The notes: generated by a model not told the origin, from the sequence alone. A DNA stretch of 35,275 nt from Clostridiales bacterium (GCA_023666645.1 JAMPBP010000001.1:93307-128581); one strand, 5' to 3'. Shown: positions 26,406-35,037, numbered from the stretch's first letter. Made by a program: numbers and translations.

Positions 26406-28949
26406 TTATTGATTCTCGACGGGGATGAGGTAGTGTTTTCGTCCTGTCTTGGGGTCGAGGCTCCACTGGTCAATGACGATGTGATGGTCGAGTGCTGTTA
26501 TGGTCAATGTATGTTCTCCGGCTTTTAGTTCGGGTAACTGTAGTTTGCGTGTGGCCTGGCCTCGCAGCACATTCTGTTTCCATTGCTCGGAGCGGAATGG
26601 CTCTTTAAGGTCAAATTCCACAGGTTGGCCACCATCGATGCTCACGGAATATCTCACATGTCCGTTATCGTTGGGCTGGGTGGGTATAAGAGCTGTCGTC
26701 AGTACCGGTGTGGATATGTCGCTGTCCAATGCAAAATGGTATGTAAGCGAACTCCCCTTGTCGATTTCTACGCTGCGGCAACTGTGCCCAAGCATATCGA
26801 TGACACGGTAGGGGCCCGATGCAGTTGTGAAGTCGTGGGCGTTGCGGGCAATTACTCCACCAGGTTTGAGCGGGTGGTGGGTGCCTGATGGGGCGATGTC
26901 GATATAGTGGGACACCTCATTGTCGTCAAGTAGGGTGGGGAGAAGTGGAGCCATTGCTGTAGGAAGGTCGCGCGGACGCATGTTCATGGAATTTTTCCAT
27001 TTTCCCCCCGCCATGCCATTGTTGTAGTAATCGGTGAGTCGGCGTATATTCTGATAGGCCTTTTGGCTCTTGGCAACAGCTATGTTCATTTTCTCGTTTC
27101 TGGCCGATATGTTGCCCGTGCTGCTACCGCCGCTGGCGATGGAGCGTGCCCGTTGGGCCTCAAGCATTTTTACTGCATTATTGGCTGCTGAGTGAACGGG
27201 ATATTTGATGGCGGCAAAGAAGGCGTCTGACAGCTCGGGGGTGATGCCCTGTTCGATGTCATCGATGCTTTGGGCAAGTTCCATGAACTGTTCCATGTAT
27301 CGGTCGGCCTCGCCGCCAAACTCGCTGAAGCTGAAGTCGGTGTTGGCGACTGGTCCCAATCCGCGATTGTAATGTTTACGGTCGAGCTCGACCTGATTCC
27401 ACCCCATGAATTCGGGTCGGCGCTTGCCGCACAGTTCATAGAATTTACGCATTACGGGGTAAAGCCGCTCGCCGTTATCTTCTCCAAAATTGGTCATGAG
27501 CCACTGTCTAAGATGTTCCCCCACAGCCTCGCTCTTGACGCTGTTGATGTTCCAGGCCATGTCAAGGAAAAGTTCCATGTCATAGGCCGCTGCTTTAGGG
27601 TCGTGGACATTGGCAATCCACAGGCGGCGCACATTATGGTCGTAGGCGTTGCGCATCTCGTTGTATATGAGTCCCGGCTGGGTGGTAGTGAGCCACAGAT
27701 AGTCGTGGGGACGCCCCCAGTAGCTGAGGTGGTAGTAGACACCACCACCGCCCGGGCGTTGTTGCTCGGCTGGAGTGGATAGACGGGTTATGTAACCATA
27801 GTTGTCATCACACCACATGAGGGTGACATAGTCGGGGATAATGAGCCCCTGCTCGTAAAGCTCCAGTACCTCCTTATAAGGGACAAATACCTGCATGAGC
27901 TGTGACGGGTCGCCGATATGCTCGCCAAGAAGTTCCTGCTGGTCGTCAATGACCTGTTGGAGGGCATCAAATTTTTCCTGCCGTGTCTTTACTCCTTCCA
28001 TCGAGCCGTCGTGAATGCCACGCATGCCTATGGTGAACATGTTGCCTCCGGTTGAGTTGCGCACCTGCTCAAGACGTTCGGCCCAATAATCGGTTACCGA
28101 TTCTTTATTGGTGATGTAGTTGAAATCGCCGCGTGAAGCAGTGTCCCACTCATCGACATTATTGCGCAGTAGGGGCTCGCAATGGGAGCTGCCCACTGCG
28201 ATTCCACAACTGTCGGCTATAAGCTTGTTGACGGGATTCTTGAAGAATGCTTCAGTGCCGGGGTGCATGGCCGGCCACACGGCATTGGCTCTGAGACGCA
28301 TGAGGAGTTTGAATATTTCCTTATTGGTGCGGGGGCCTATTGAACCTTTCTGGCTGGGTTCAAAGGTGGTGTGGCTCCAAGTGCGCAGACTCCAGTCCTC
28401 GTCGTTAAGAAAAATACCACGGTACTCGACCGACGCTCCTTGAGTGTCGGAGTAGTTGTCGTCGATTTCAAGTAACTGTCGTTTGGACGGGTGGACATCG
28501 CCCCACCATGTCCAAGGGCTCACACCTACATGACGCGAAAGCTCGAGCAGACCATAGGCTGTACCGCGGCCATTGGTGCCGGTGATGTATATTTTGCCAT
28601 TGCGGGTGGTGATGTTGAAGCCATCGATGAGGGTGTCGAGCCGTGCAACGGGGACGCCGACAGAGGCGAGTTGCCTACGCTTGGACCTTGAAGCCTTGTC
28701 GAGTTGCGACAATATGATAGTTGACTTTGAGGGTTTGGTGACCGAGGCTGCTTTGCCGGTCACTTCTTCCATGTCGTTGGAGAACATTTCTATGGCGGTG
28801 TTGACCACAAGGTCGGTCTTTGTATCGATGGCTATAGTGACTGGATTGGTGCCGTCATACCATTTTATTGCAGCGGCATTGATGCCGAAAGCAAAGGTGA
28901 GTAAGAAAGCCTGGAATATTGAAAGACGGGCTATTAGGTTGATTTTCAT
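26406..28949 (-). CDS. GH115 alpha-(4-O-methyl)-glucuronidase, secreted
   Basis: 847 residues with a Sec signal peptide (MKINLIARLSIFQAFLLTFAFGINA). It fits glycoside hydrolase family 115, whose known members remove (methyl)glucuronic acid side chains from intact glucuronoxylan. Family landmarks: the N-terminal domain leading to ITGTNGRGTAYGLLELSRHVGVSPWTWWGDV, the barrel start VEYRGIFLNDEDWSLRTWSH, ANAVWPAMHPGTEAF, GMRGIHDGSMEG, TLMWCDDNYGYI and a central YYHLSYWGRPHDYLW. The four-helix and C-terminal beta-domains follow (ALDHHIVIDQWSLDPKTG). Length is normal. The catalytic residues cannot be assigned with certainty from sequence alone. It stands alone: no SusC/SusD pair, regulator or other xylan enzyme is adjacent. 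A promoter box lies at 28985-28992. Confidence 0.93.
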   Translation of the reverse strand: MKINLIARLSIFQAFLLTFAFGINAAAIKWYDGTNPVTIAIDTKTDLVVNTAIEMFSNDMEEVTGKAASVTKPSKSTIILSQLDKASRSKRRQLASVGVPVARLDTLIDGFNITTRNGKIYITGTNGRGTAYGLLELSRHVGVSPWTWWGDVHPSKRQLLEIDDNYSDTQGASVEYRGIFLNDEDWSLRTWSHTTFEPSQKGSIGPRTNKEIFKLLMRLRANAVWPAMHPGTEAFFKNPVNKLIADSCGIAVGSSHCEPLLRNNVDEWDTASRGDFNYITNKESVTDYWAERLEQVRNSTGGNMFTIGMRGIHDGSMEGVKTRQEKFDALQQVIDDQQELLGEHIGDPSQLMQVFVPYKEVLELYEQGLIIPDYVTLMWCDDNYGYITRLSTPAEQQRPGGGGVYYHLSYWGRPHDYLWLTTTQPGLIYNEMRNAYDHNVRRLWIANVHDPKAAAYDMELFLDMAWNINSVKSEAVGEHLRQWLMTNFGEDNGERLYPVMRKFYELCGKRRPEFMGWNQVELDRKHYNRGLGPVANTDFSFSEFGGEADRYMEQFMELAQSIDDIEQGITPELSDAFFAAIKYPVHSAANNAVKMLEAQRARSIASGGSSTGNISARNEKMNIAVAKSQKAYQNIRRLTDYYNNGMAGGKWKNSMNMRPRDLPTAMAPLLPTLLDDNEVSHYIDIAPSGTHHPLKPGGVIARNAHDFTTASGPYRVIDMLGHSCRSVEIDKGSSLTYHFALDSDISTPVLTTALIPTQPNDNGHVRYSVSIDGGQPVEFDLKEPFRSEQWKQNVLRGQATRKLQLPELKAGEHTLTITALDHHIVIDQWSLDPKTGRKHYLIPVENQ

Positions 28950-28984
28950 GATAAATGGATTTACATGGGCTTGGTTCTGAAATG

Positions 28985-28992
28985 CAAATATA
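28985..28992 (-). promoter_or_regulatory. -7 promoter box of GH115 gene
   Basis: TATATTTG on the minus strand matches TAnnTTTG and lies 35 bp before the ATG at 28949. No clear -33 TTTG was found. Confidence 0.6.
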
Positions 28993-29036
28993 ATTAAAAC
29001 TTTGATATGTCTAAAAGCTAAATTTCTAAAAAAGCG

Positions 29037-29066
29037 TTTGTGGAATAAAAAAAATTAGTAACTTTG
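29037..29066 (+). promoter_or_regulatory. Promoter of tRNA-Pro
   Basis: TTTG (29037-29040), an 18-bp spacer and TAACTTTG (29059-29066) closely match the Bacteroidota promoter consensus. The tRNA begins 20 bp downstream. Confidence 0.8.
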
Positions 29067-29085
29067 CACCCGGTCAATACACCAT

Positions 29086-29158
29086 CGGGGTGTAGCACAG
29101 TTGGCAGCGCGCCACGTTCGGGACGTGGAGGTCGGAAGTTCGAGTCTTCTCACCCCGA
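29086..29158 (+). tRNA. tRNA-Pro, anticodon CGG
   Basis: The cloverleaf is complete: acceptor CGGGGTG with CACCCCG, D-arm GCAC/GCGC, anticodon stem CCACG/CGTGG with loop TTCGGGA (anticodon CGG), T-arm GGAAG/CTTCT with TTCGAGT, and discriminator A at 29158. CCA is not encoded. It reads the proline codon CCG. It has its own promoter and terminator, so it is transcribed alone. Confidence 0.97.
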
Positions 29159-29170
29159 CATTATTTCATC

Positions 29171-29211
29171 AAATGGGTTCAACTCAACGAGTTGAGCCCA
29201 TTTGCATTTTT
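29171..29211 (+). terminator. Terminator of tRNA-Pro
   Basis: A 15-bp stem (29171-29185 with 29189-29203, one G-U pair) has a 3-nt loop and is followed by GCATTTTTC. It starts 13 bp after the tRNA. Confidence 0.8.
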
Positions 29212-29317
29212 CAGTGGAATCAAAAACGGAACATGTCGATTCCTTAAATTTCCAAAACAGATGCTTGATATTCAGAATACAGCGTATTATTTATATTTAT
29301 TCTCTCATCCACTCCCT

Positions 29318-29380
29318 CCTACATGAAACAACAAAAGGATTCAGCTCAGAGAACTGAATCCTTTTGTTGTTTCTTGTAGG
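29318..29380. terminator. Large bidirectional hairpin downstream of creD
   Basis: The two 27-nt arms (29318-29344 and 29354-29380) are complementary except for one T/T position, with a 9-nt loop. The core is AAAAGGATTCAG/CTGAATCCTTTT. It lies 18 bp past the creD stop, and A/T-rich inner runs allow termination in either direction. Confidence 0.8.
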
Positions 29381-29397
29381 GATTAAGAGACTGGTGG

Positions 29398-30843
29398 TCA
29401 GTCGGTGTAGACGATCTTGATCTTCAGCGAGACATACATCACGGCAGCCAAGGCGAGGAACAGACCGATGGTGCCGGTGAGCAGGGCGTAGGTTTCAAGG
29501 CACATGAGCACGTAGATGAATATGTACATCAATGCAAGCACTCCACCGGTCAACAACGCCATGCGGCGGCTCTTCAGCACTCCCATCACATATATGCTCA
29601 CCATTCCTATTGTGAGCGTTGCAGCTATCAGATAGCTGATGCCGAATGCCATGTGTTCCACAAGCGACAGGAGCAGTGAGTAAAACAGAATCAAGGCCAG
29701 GCCAATGAGCAGATACTGGAAAATGTACATGGGTGTGCGCGCCACAATCTCACAGAATAGAATGGTTATGAATGTGAGAATTATGACCAGAAATGCATAT
29801 TTCAACGTGCGGTCGACTTTCTGATAGCGGTCCACCGGCACCAGCATGTTGACTACAACGGCGCTCTGAGCTATCTCGGTCGACATGTCACAGTCAAAAG
29901 CCTGTGGATAGTCACGGTTGTTGGAATTCAAGCGCCACACGGCTTCGAAGTTGCCATCTTTCACCTTCCTGTCGCTCGGAAGAAACATGCCGCCAAACGA
30001 TGGTGACTTGCAGTTGCCGTTGACCGTGATGAGATTCTCGCGGCCTATGGGGGCAATAGCTATAGATTGGGATCCCTTTAGGCTCATGTTCATGCTGAAA
30101 GGCAACTCGGCTGTCGCGGTAGAGTCAACAATCGTGGTGAGGTCCAGCGGGGCTTGCAGACAACCATCGGAGGTGATGTTGCGGTAGCGCCAGCCGGTAT
30201 CGCTCGGTGTGACCACGAAGTCATCAGAGGTCTCGGAAACGAATATATTGTTATCGCCAGTGGTGTTGGTGTAGATACTGCGGTCGTTGGTGCCATTGAG
30301 TGTGAACTTCTCGTCGCCGAGTGTGAGTTGTGAGACCGATTCCAGGCCCTTGAGGTCGCCAATGCCCACTGTCACCCGAGCCTTGTCCAACTGGAATGCC
30401 CACATCGGAATGCCGAGAGGCTTGAGTTCACCGAGCGCAATGCTGCCCTGAATGGTTACTGGACCTGAGTATACCGTGGCTTCATAGATGCTGCGTGACA
30501 GAACCTTGGCATCAATAGTCGCTGTGGCTGTGAGTTGCTGGGGCAGTATTCTCGCAGTGCCGCTCACGGTTTCGTTGTTGTGTTTGTAGCTGTAGGGAAT
30601 CGAGATGATGGGCCCCGACAGGAGCTGGGGTCCGCTCCATGACTTGGATATTGAATTGACGGTCTCCTTTTGGGTGTCCTCACGGTCGCTCGACAATCCA
30701 TAGATAATTAGGTCAGGAATCATGAGTCCCAGCGTAATAAGGGCCATGAATAGAATTTTCATACCTATGCGCATAGGTCGTGCATCTTTGTTTTCTACCG
30801 GCATCGCGGAATTCGGAGAAGGAATTGGTGGCATATGTTCCAT
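29398..30843 (-). CDS. creD: CreD family inner membrane protein
   Basis: 481 residues from ATG 30843. The frame is open to an ATG at 30969, but those 42 residues (Ser/His/Cys-rich) do not look coding, and the family starts shortly before the first membrane helix; ATG 30834 is another option. One N-terminal helix (MKILFMALITLGLMIPDLII) is followed by about 280 residues of beta-rich extracytoplasmic domain (SGPIISIPYSYKH, ELPFSMNMSLKGSQSI). About five or six closely spaced C-terminal helices come next, starting near VDRTLKYAFLVIILTFITIL. E. coli CreD is of similar size and belongs to the CreBC regulon, with roles in envelope stress and colicin E2 tolerance. Here no CreBC-type regulator is adjacent, so regulation is unknown. 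Confidence 0.92.
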   Translation of the reverse strand: MEHMPPIPSPNSAMPVENKDARPMRIGMKILFMALITLGLMIPDLIIYGLSSDREDTQKETVNSISKSWSGPQLLSGPIISIPYSYKHNNETVSGTARILPQQLTATATIDAKVLSRSIYEATVYSGPVTIQGSIALGELKPLGIPMWAFQLDKARVTVGIGDLKGLESVSQLTLGDEKFTLNGTNDRSIYTNTTGDNNIFVSETSDDFVVTPSDTGWRYRNITSDGCLQAPLDLTTIVDSTATAELPFSMNMSLKGSQSIAIAPIGRENLITVNGNCKSPSFGGMFLPSDRKVKDGNFEAVWRLNSNNRDYPQAFDCDMSTEIAQSAVVVNMLVPVDRYQKVDRTLKYAFLVIILTFITILFCEIVARTPMYIFQYLLIGLALILFYSLLLSLVEHMAFGISYLIAATLTIGMVSIYVMGVLKSRRMALLTGGVLALMYIFIYVLMCLETYALLTGTIGLFLALAAVMYVSLKIKIVYTD

Positions 30844-31128
30844 AATGCATGAATTATTAAGAATGAGACGATAACGCTCACACCGGCCAATCAAACCGAC
30901 ATGACAAGAGTGAGATGAGTTGGTGTGCACTAAATTATGAAAAAAAGATACATGAACACTGATTCTCACTCCCTTTAACTATAATTAACAGTATTATGAA
31001 ACATGTAACCGGTACACTTTTGCGTGACGAGCCACACCGCCCGGTGCAACGGCATAACCAACATGTATATGAGCCACAATTGAAAATCACCCAATACATA
31101 TAAAACAAACACCTATCGTATAAAATCG
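30844..31128. other. AT-rich intergenic region upstream of creD
   Basis: 285 bp between creD and the small membrane ORF. I found no TAnnTTTG box on the minus strand, no clear terminator for the receptor operon, and only weak short ORFs. The creD promoter probably lies here but is not recognisable. Confidence 0.4.
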
Positions 31129-31230
31129 CTAAGGGACATTTCTTGTGATAATGAGAATGACCGCAAGGGCAACGGTCACAAGGACCGTTATCACCCTTGC
31201 GTATTTACTCCATTTAATTTTTTGATTCAT
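31129..31230 (-). CDS. 33-residue single-helix membrane peptide at operon end
   Basis: An ATG at 31230, 7 bp after the receptor stop, opens a 33-codon frame: basic N-terminus MNQKIKWSKYARV, then a hydrophobic stretch ITVLVTVALAVILIITRNVP, then TAG. The short cytosolic positive segment followed by about 17 non-polar residues predicts one membrane helix with the N-terminus inside. Its position right behind the sigma/anti-sigma/receptor genes makes co-transcription almost certain if it is real. Small peptides of this kind are usually missed by annotation. I know no matching family; it is not the Bacteroides smalltalk pattern. A role in assembling or modulating the receptor or anti-sigma factor is speculation. 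Confidence 0.55.
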   Translation of the reverse strand: MNQKIKWSKYARVITVLVTVALAVILIITRNVP

Positions 31231-31237
31231 AAATACT

Positions 31238-33781
31238 TTATTTCAAGATGCCTGATGATGCAGTTCCAGAGACTGCTGGTTCATCATCACGTTTTACCTT
31301 TTTGCCAAAGCCAAATGTATATGTAGCTACTAATTGAACGAACGCTCTGCTCTTACCTCCTAATCGAACTTCATCAGTGTCGTAATATTTGCTTCTCATT
31401 ACGAAATGGTCATTCCGAAAATTCCACCTTGTAAAATTGATTATATCTCCACGAAAATTCCAATGAGAGTTTGACCACCCGACTGTGATATACCAATCAC
31501 TTTTTCCGTAAGCCCACAAACCATTCATGCAACCGTCTGCACTGGCGTTATCAGAAGAATACGTTAATGTAAAATTCCAATTTTTCAAATAGTAACGAAC
31601 ACGGGCATACCAGTTGATATAGGAATGGTTCTCATTATACGGAATTCCATTATGATTTAGCAGTTGACCTATCCTTCCCGACAACACTAAAGAGCGGTCA
31701 AGGAATTTGGCAGAGCCACTTATACCGTATGTTCCCTGTGCAAAACTGCCCATAGGCTGTTTTATGGTGCGTAAAATCCCGGTCGAGGATGCTTCATAGT
31801 CGTACACATATCTGTCTCCTACAATCCAAGCCCATGCAAAAGCACTAAGACTGTAATTATTATTTGGAATCCACGTATATGTGAAATCAAAGTCATAACT
31901 TTTGGATGGCACAAGATTTGGATTGCCCGTGTATTTCATAAGGGGTGTCGCTTCTATGATTTTGTCGCTCTTATAACTTGGGGATGGGAGCCATGATTCA
32001 TAGCTGGCAGAGATCCTGAATGAGTTACAGTCATTAGGTGCATATTGTAATGAAAGATTTGCTTTAGGTGTAGAGGGGCTGTCAACTATATCTCCAAATT
32101 GCAGCCTATCCCAATCCCATGCAAAAGAAGCAGCTCCATATATCTTGCCGATTGTAACATCATAGCCGATACCAGCCTCGATACGTGATGATTTTGCCTT
32201 ATCAAGTGCTGTTGTAGACCCTGTGTAGTGAGTCCTATTATATTCGTAAGACCCGTTTAGTCCAAACAACAAATTTCCGTAATCACCTAAATTTTGTGTA
32301 AATTTGAGATTTCCAGAGAATTTATTTGTGTTATCAGACGCTCCATTGTGAATATCGGCATACCCAGTCTCTTGATAAATAGAATTCTGCTCAGTGTGGG
32401 AATAACTGTAAGTCGGGCTAAATACCATTGAATTATTCTTGGTCAAATTGAAAAAATAATAACCTTCGTATGCTATATATTGAGATCGTTCATTCATTAC
32501 GGAAGAATATTCAGAGTTGTCAAAGGAAGGTGTACTATAAGTAACGCTTCCTCTCTTTTCTGAATTTGGTAGCCTGTCAATTCTTCCTTTAATCTGCGAT
32601 GAGGCTTGTATATTATCGGAATTATAAGTAGCTTTTATAGTGGCGAAGTACCAATTCCGCTTTTGATTTGAGGCTGTTGTATTAGAGATACGCTGAAACT
32701 CATTGACTTCGCCATAATCTTGCGGCAGACGATATGTTTCAGTGAGTTCTGTGCCTTCATGTTTACGATCATAATGATATGAGGATCCCATAATATCATA
32801 TGTCATGTTCTTCCGCTGAATGCGTAGATTCGTTAAAACCTCCCCCACAGGATTACTTATGAGATTGGTATGTCCAAAAGTTTTCAGGTAACCACCATAT
32901 TCATATTTCTGCATGATAAAATTGACAACATATGGATTTCCTTGAAGCCGGGGGTCAGATGGATATTCATAATATTCCACTCTTTTGACATCTTCAGTCC
33001 GCATTGCCTGTAGATCATTTTCAGTAGCAGGCAAATAATTAATGAAAACGGCAACAGGTTTACCCGCATTCGTAACTACGCTTCCGCCAGATATAAGACC
33101 AAGCTGTGGAATAGCCATGTGTCCGAGTAAGTCAGTACCAGTTTGAGATGCATTTTTCTGGCGCGCAGTTGGGATGTAGACTGAACGATCTGCATATAAG
33201 CGAGAATTTTCCGCTTCTACAGTTACAGTTCCGAGATCAACGGCTCTTTCTTGCATAATGATTGTTCCGATGTTAAACGAGTTGCACTGATGATATGTCG
33301 TTTTATAACCCATGCAGGATAGTTTGGCTATTACATTGGTTCGGTCACATGGTATTCTGAAACGACCCTCCGTATCTGCTATTCCGTAGGTCAATATAGT
33401 TGAGTCATTTGGAGCGAGAAGCATTACAGTGGCGGCAACGATTGGTTCGTGGTCTGAGCCAATAGCCTGACCAGTATAGATGTATCTGCCATGTTGGAGT
33501 GCCTCAACATAATAGGTACTTTTGGCTTTGACTACGGTGACAGGATTCAGTCCGATTGTCTGACGGAGTGCCTCATAAGCATTGTCGGCATGGATTGACG
33601 CACTGGTGGTGTAGTTTTCAAGTTCATTGTAAATGAAGTTGATGTTGAGGTCGGGGTGGTTCTCCATAATCTGCTGAATCGCTTTTGGTAGCGGAGTAGA
33701 GTTGAAACGGTAGGAGAAAGTCTCGGCACTGGCCATGATAAAGGCTGTCATGGCATAGATAAGCATAATGATTCTTGCCAT
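31238..33781 (-). CDS. STN-domain TonB-dependent receptor (outer membrane beta-barrel family)
   Basis: 847 residues. A Sec signal (MARIIMLIYAMTAFIMASA) leads to an STN signalling domain (about 20-95; FSYRFNSTPLPKAIQQIM and NINFIYNELENY), a carboxypeptidase-like regulatory beta-sandwich (about 98-175; GQAIGSDHEPIVAATVMLL), a plug (about 180-300; AVFINYLPATENDLQAM and VKRVEYYEYP), and a long beta-barrel. It ends with a Lys/Arg-rich tail (FGFGKKVKRDDEPAVSG) instead of a terminal Phe, as in the Bacteroidota OMP_b-brl_3 type. The STN domain is what lets ligand occupancy be passed to a FecR-type anti-sigma factor, and such a gene is directly upstream (4-bp gap) behind an ECF sigma gene. No SusD partner is present. 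Codons are AT-richer than in the left part of the window. The ligand is unknown. Confidence 0.92.
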   Translation of the reverse strand: MARIIMLIYAMTAFIMASAETFSYRFNSTPLPKAIQQIMENHPDLNINFIYNELENYTTSASIHADNAYEALRQTIGLNPVTVVKAKSTYYVEALQHGRYIYTGQAIGSDHEPIVAATVMLLAPNDSTILTYGIADTEGRFRIPCDRTNVIAKLSCMGYKTTYHQCNSFNIGTIIMQERAVDLGTVTVEAENSRLYADRSVYIPTARQKNASQTGTDLLGHMAIPQLGLISGGSVVTNAGKPVAVFINYLPATENDLQAMRTEDVKRVEYYEYPSDPRLQGNPYVVNFIMQKYEYGGYLKTFGHTNLISNPVGEVLTNLRIQRKNMTYDIMGSSYHYDRKHEGTELTETYRLPQDYGEVNEFQRISNTTASNQKRNWYFATIKATYNSDNIQASSQIKGRIDRLPNSEKRGSVTYSTPSFDNSEYSSVMNERSQYIAYEGYYFFNLTKNNSMVFSPTYSYSHTEQNSIYQETGYADIHNGASDNTNKFSGNLKFTQNLGDYGNLLFGLNGSYEYNRTHYTGSTTALDKAKSSRIEAGIGYDVTIGKIYGAASFAWDWDRLQFGDIVDSPSTPKANLSLQYAPNDCNSFRISASYESWLPSPSYKSDKIIEATPLMKYTGNPNLVPSKSYDFDFTYTWIPNNNYSLSAFAWAWIVGDRYVYDYEASSTGILRTIKQPMGSFAQGTYGISGSAKFLDRSLVLSGRIGQLLNHNGIPYNENHSYINWYARVRYYLKNWNFTLTYSSDNASADGCMNGLWAYGKSDWYITVGWSNSHWNFRGDIINFTRWNFRNDHFVMRSKYYDTDEVRLGGKSRAFVQLVATYTFGFGKKVKRDDEPAVSGTASSGILK

Positions 33782-33785
33782 GAAT

Positions 33786-34436
33786 TCATTCTATTTTGAT
33801 GGTTTTGTCCTTGACGGTGAGATTTATTTGCTCGAAGTTGTTTAGGCTCGCTATAACTTCATCAAGAGGATGTGCCTGATTCCAACGGAAGTAAAGTCGA
33901 AGTGGCTTTGATGAGTCAGTTGAAAACTCTACTTTACAGCCATAATACTCGGCTATGCGGTTGATGATAGTCTCCAAAGGCTCGTTGTCAAACACTATGG
34001 TTCCCGGAGCAACGGCAGGTTCTTCTTCAACTACTAAGATTGTGTCGCTTGATGCGACATTTTCTTTTGTAGTCGGGACAACCTCTGCTATTTGATTGTC
34101 AGTATTCTTATTGAGAGCATAATTAACGCTTACTCCAACTACTGCGGCTACGGCAGCGAGAGAAGCAATGCCTATTGCAATGCTTGCTGCTATATTACGT
34201 GAAAAGAGATTGAATATGCGATATGTACTGAACTGTTTGGCAGTATGCGAATTGCTGAATCTGCCCCATTCAGCGTCAATATCGGGAGTGGAAATTGGAG
34301 TAAGGGTCGCCTTGGCCTTTTCAAGCAGGTTATAAACCTCCCTGACTTCCGGATCTGACAGCAACACTTCAATCTCCTTTCCGGAATAACGATCGGGATG
34401 CTCGATAGCATCAAGTAATCTGTCTATTTTATCCAT
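33786..34436 (-). CDS. Compact FecR-like anti-sigma factor with DUF4974 domain
   Basis: 216 residues from ATG 34436 (MDKIDRLLDAIEHPDRYSG, the usual opening); an upstream ATG at 34463 would add nine residues inside the sigma gene. The cytosolic N-terminus (about 1-80) should bind the sigma factor. A single membrane helix follows (IAASIAIGIASLAAVAAVVG, about 90-110), then a short acidic linker, then a C-terminal DUF4974/STN-like domain (about 140-216; GTIVFDNEPLETIINRIAEYY and LDEVIASLNNFEQINL). Typical Bacteroidota FecR proteins are about 300-400 residues; here the central FecR beta-domain seems to be missing. The gene overlaps the sigma gene by 8 bp and is 4 bp from the receptor, as expected for a regulatory cascade. 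Confidence 0.88.
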   Translation of the reverse strand: MDKIDRLLDAIEHPDRYSGKEIEVLLSDPEVREVYNLLEKAKATLTPISTPDIDAEWGRFSNSHTAKQFSTYRIFNLFSRNIAASIAIGIASLAAVAAVVGVSVNYALNKNTDNQIAEVVPTTKENVASSDTILVVEEEPAVAPGTIVFDNEPLETIINRIAEYYGCKVEFSTDSSKPLRLYFRWNQAHPLDEVIASLNNFEQINLTVKDKTIKIE

Positions 34437-34914
34437 TTTGAGATAGTTTTGAGCGTAAGACATCTATTGCATGACGCAAATGCTTATAGACAGCAACTTC
34501 GCTTATACCCAGTTCTACTGTAATCTCCTTATAGCTCTTGCAATCTGTGAATCGTAATTCCACCACGCGACGGCAAGCGTCTGTCAAGTCGTTGGCAACA
34601 GTTTCGTGAATTTTGGCGATTGTCTCATCTTCAGGCCACTCTTCGTCGGCAATCTCCTTTTCATCAATAGCATAAATTTCAAGAATACGCTCCTTTGTAG
34701 AAAGCCCACGCAAGTGGTTGAGGCATCGGTTGCGCACCGCACGAAGCAGATACTGGTCTGACACGTCTGTCAAACCGGTGTTGAGAAGCGACTCGAAAAC
34801 ATCGTGCACAATGTCTCGCGAAGCATCCTCATCACGCAGTATCAGCATCGCCAAACGGTACATCGCCGTGTAATGGGTTCTGAATAGCTTTTCTATGTCA
34901 TTTGTTGTCGTCAT
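34429..34914 (-). CDS. ECF RNA polymerase sigma-70 factor
   Basis: 161 residues. Region 2 (about 5-75) shows LFRTHYTAMYRLAMLIL and DEDASRDIVHDVFESLL, and region 4 (about 105-155) shows ACRRVVELRFTDCKSYKEI and GISEVAVYKHLRHAIDVLR, a helix-turn-helix that reads the -35 element. Region 3 is absent, as in all ECF sigmas. It belongs to the Bacteroidota group paired with FecR anti-sigma factors and TonB-dependent receptors. The expected circuit is receptor STN domain to anti-sigma factor to release of this sigma, which then transcribes its target, probably the same operon. The gene is first in the operon and has a -7 box at 34953-34960. Confidence 0.95.
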   Translation of the reverse strand: MTTTNDIEKLFRTHYTAMYRLAMLILRDEDASRDIVHDVFESLLNTGLTDVSDQYLLRAVRNRCLNHLRGLSTKERILEIYAIDEKEIADEEWPEDETIAKIHETVANDLTDACRRVVELRFTDCKSYKEITVELGISEVAVYKHLRHAIDVLRSKLSQNG

Positions 34915-34952
34915 ACACTAATAAGACACGTCACTTGCGAAAAACCTAACCT

Positions 34953-34960
34953 CAAAATTA
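34953..34960 (-). promoter_or_regulatory. -7 promoter box of the ECF sigma operon
   Basis: TAATTTTG on the minus strand matches TAnnTTTG, giving a leader of about 35 nt. No -33 TTTG is seen at the usual distance, so basal expression by the primary sigma may be weak, or the promoter may be read by the ECF sigma itself. Confidence 0.5.
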
Positions 34961-35037
34961 ATTTTTTTGAAAAGGTTTCTGTTGATAAACTCGATTGTAA
35001 AATTAACGATTTGTTGAATAAATTTTAACACTCATAC

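Noticed and set aside
30844..30969. 42-residue N-terminal extension of creD
   Set aside because: The added residues lack any signal or family similarity and are in AT-rich intergenic-like sequence; the ATG at 30843 fits CreD proteins.
30996..31103. 35-codon plus-strand ORF starting MKHVTGTLLRDE
   Set aside because: It has no promoter box, no hydrophobic or other recognisable feature, and lies between minus-strand genes. Probably chance.
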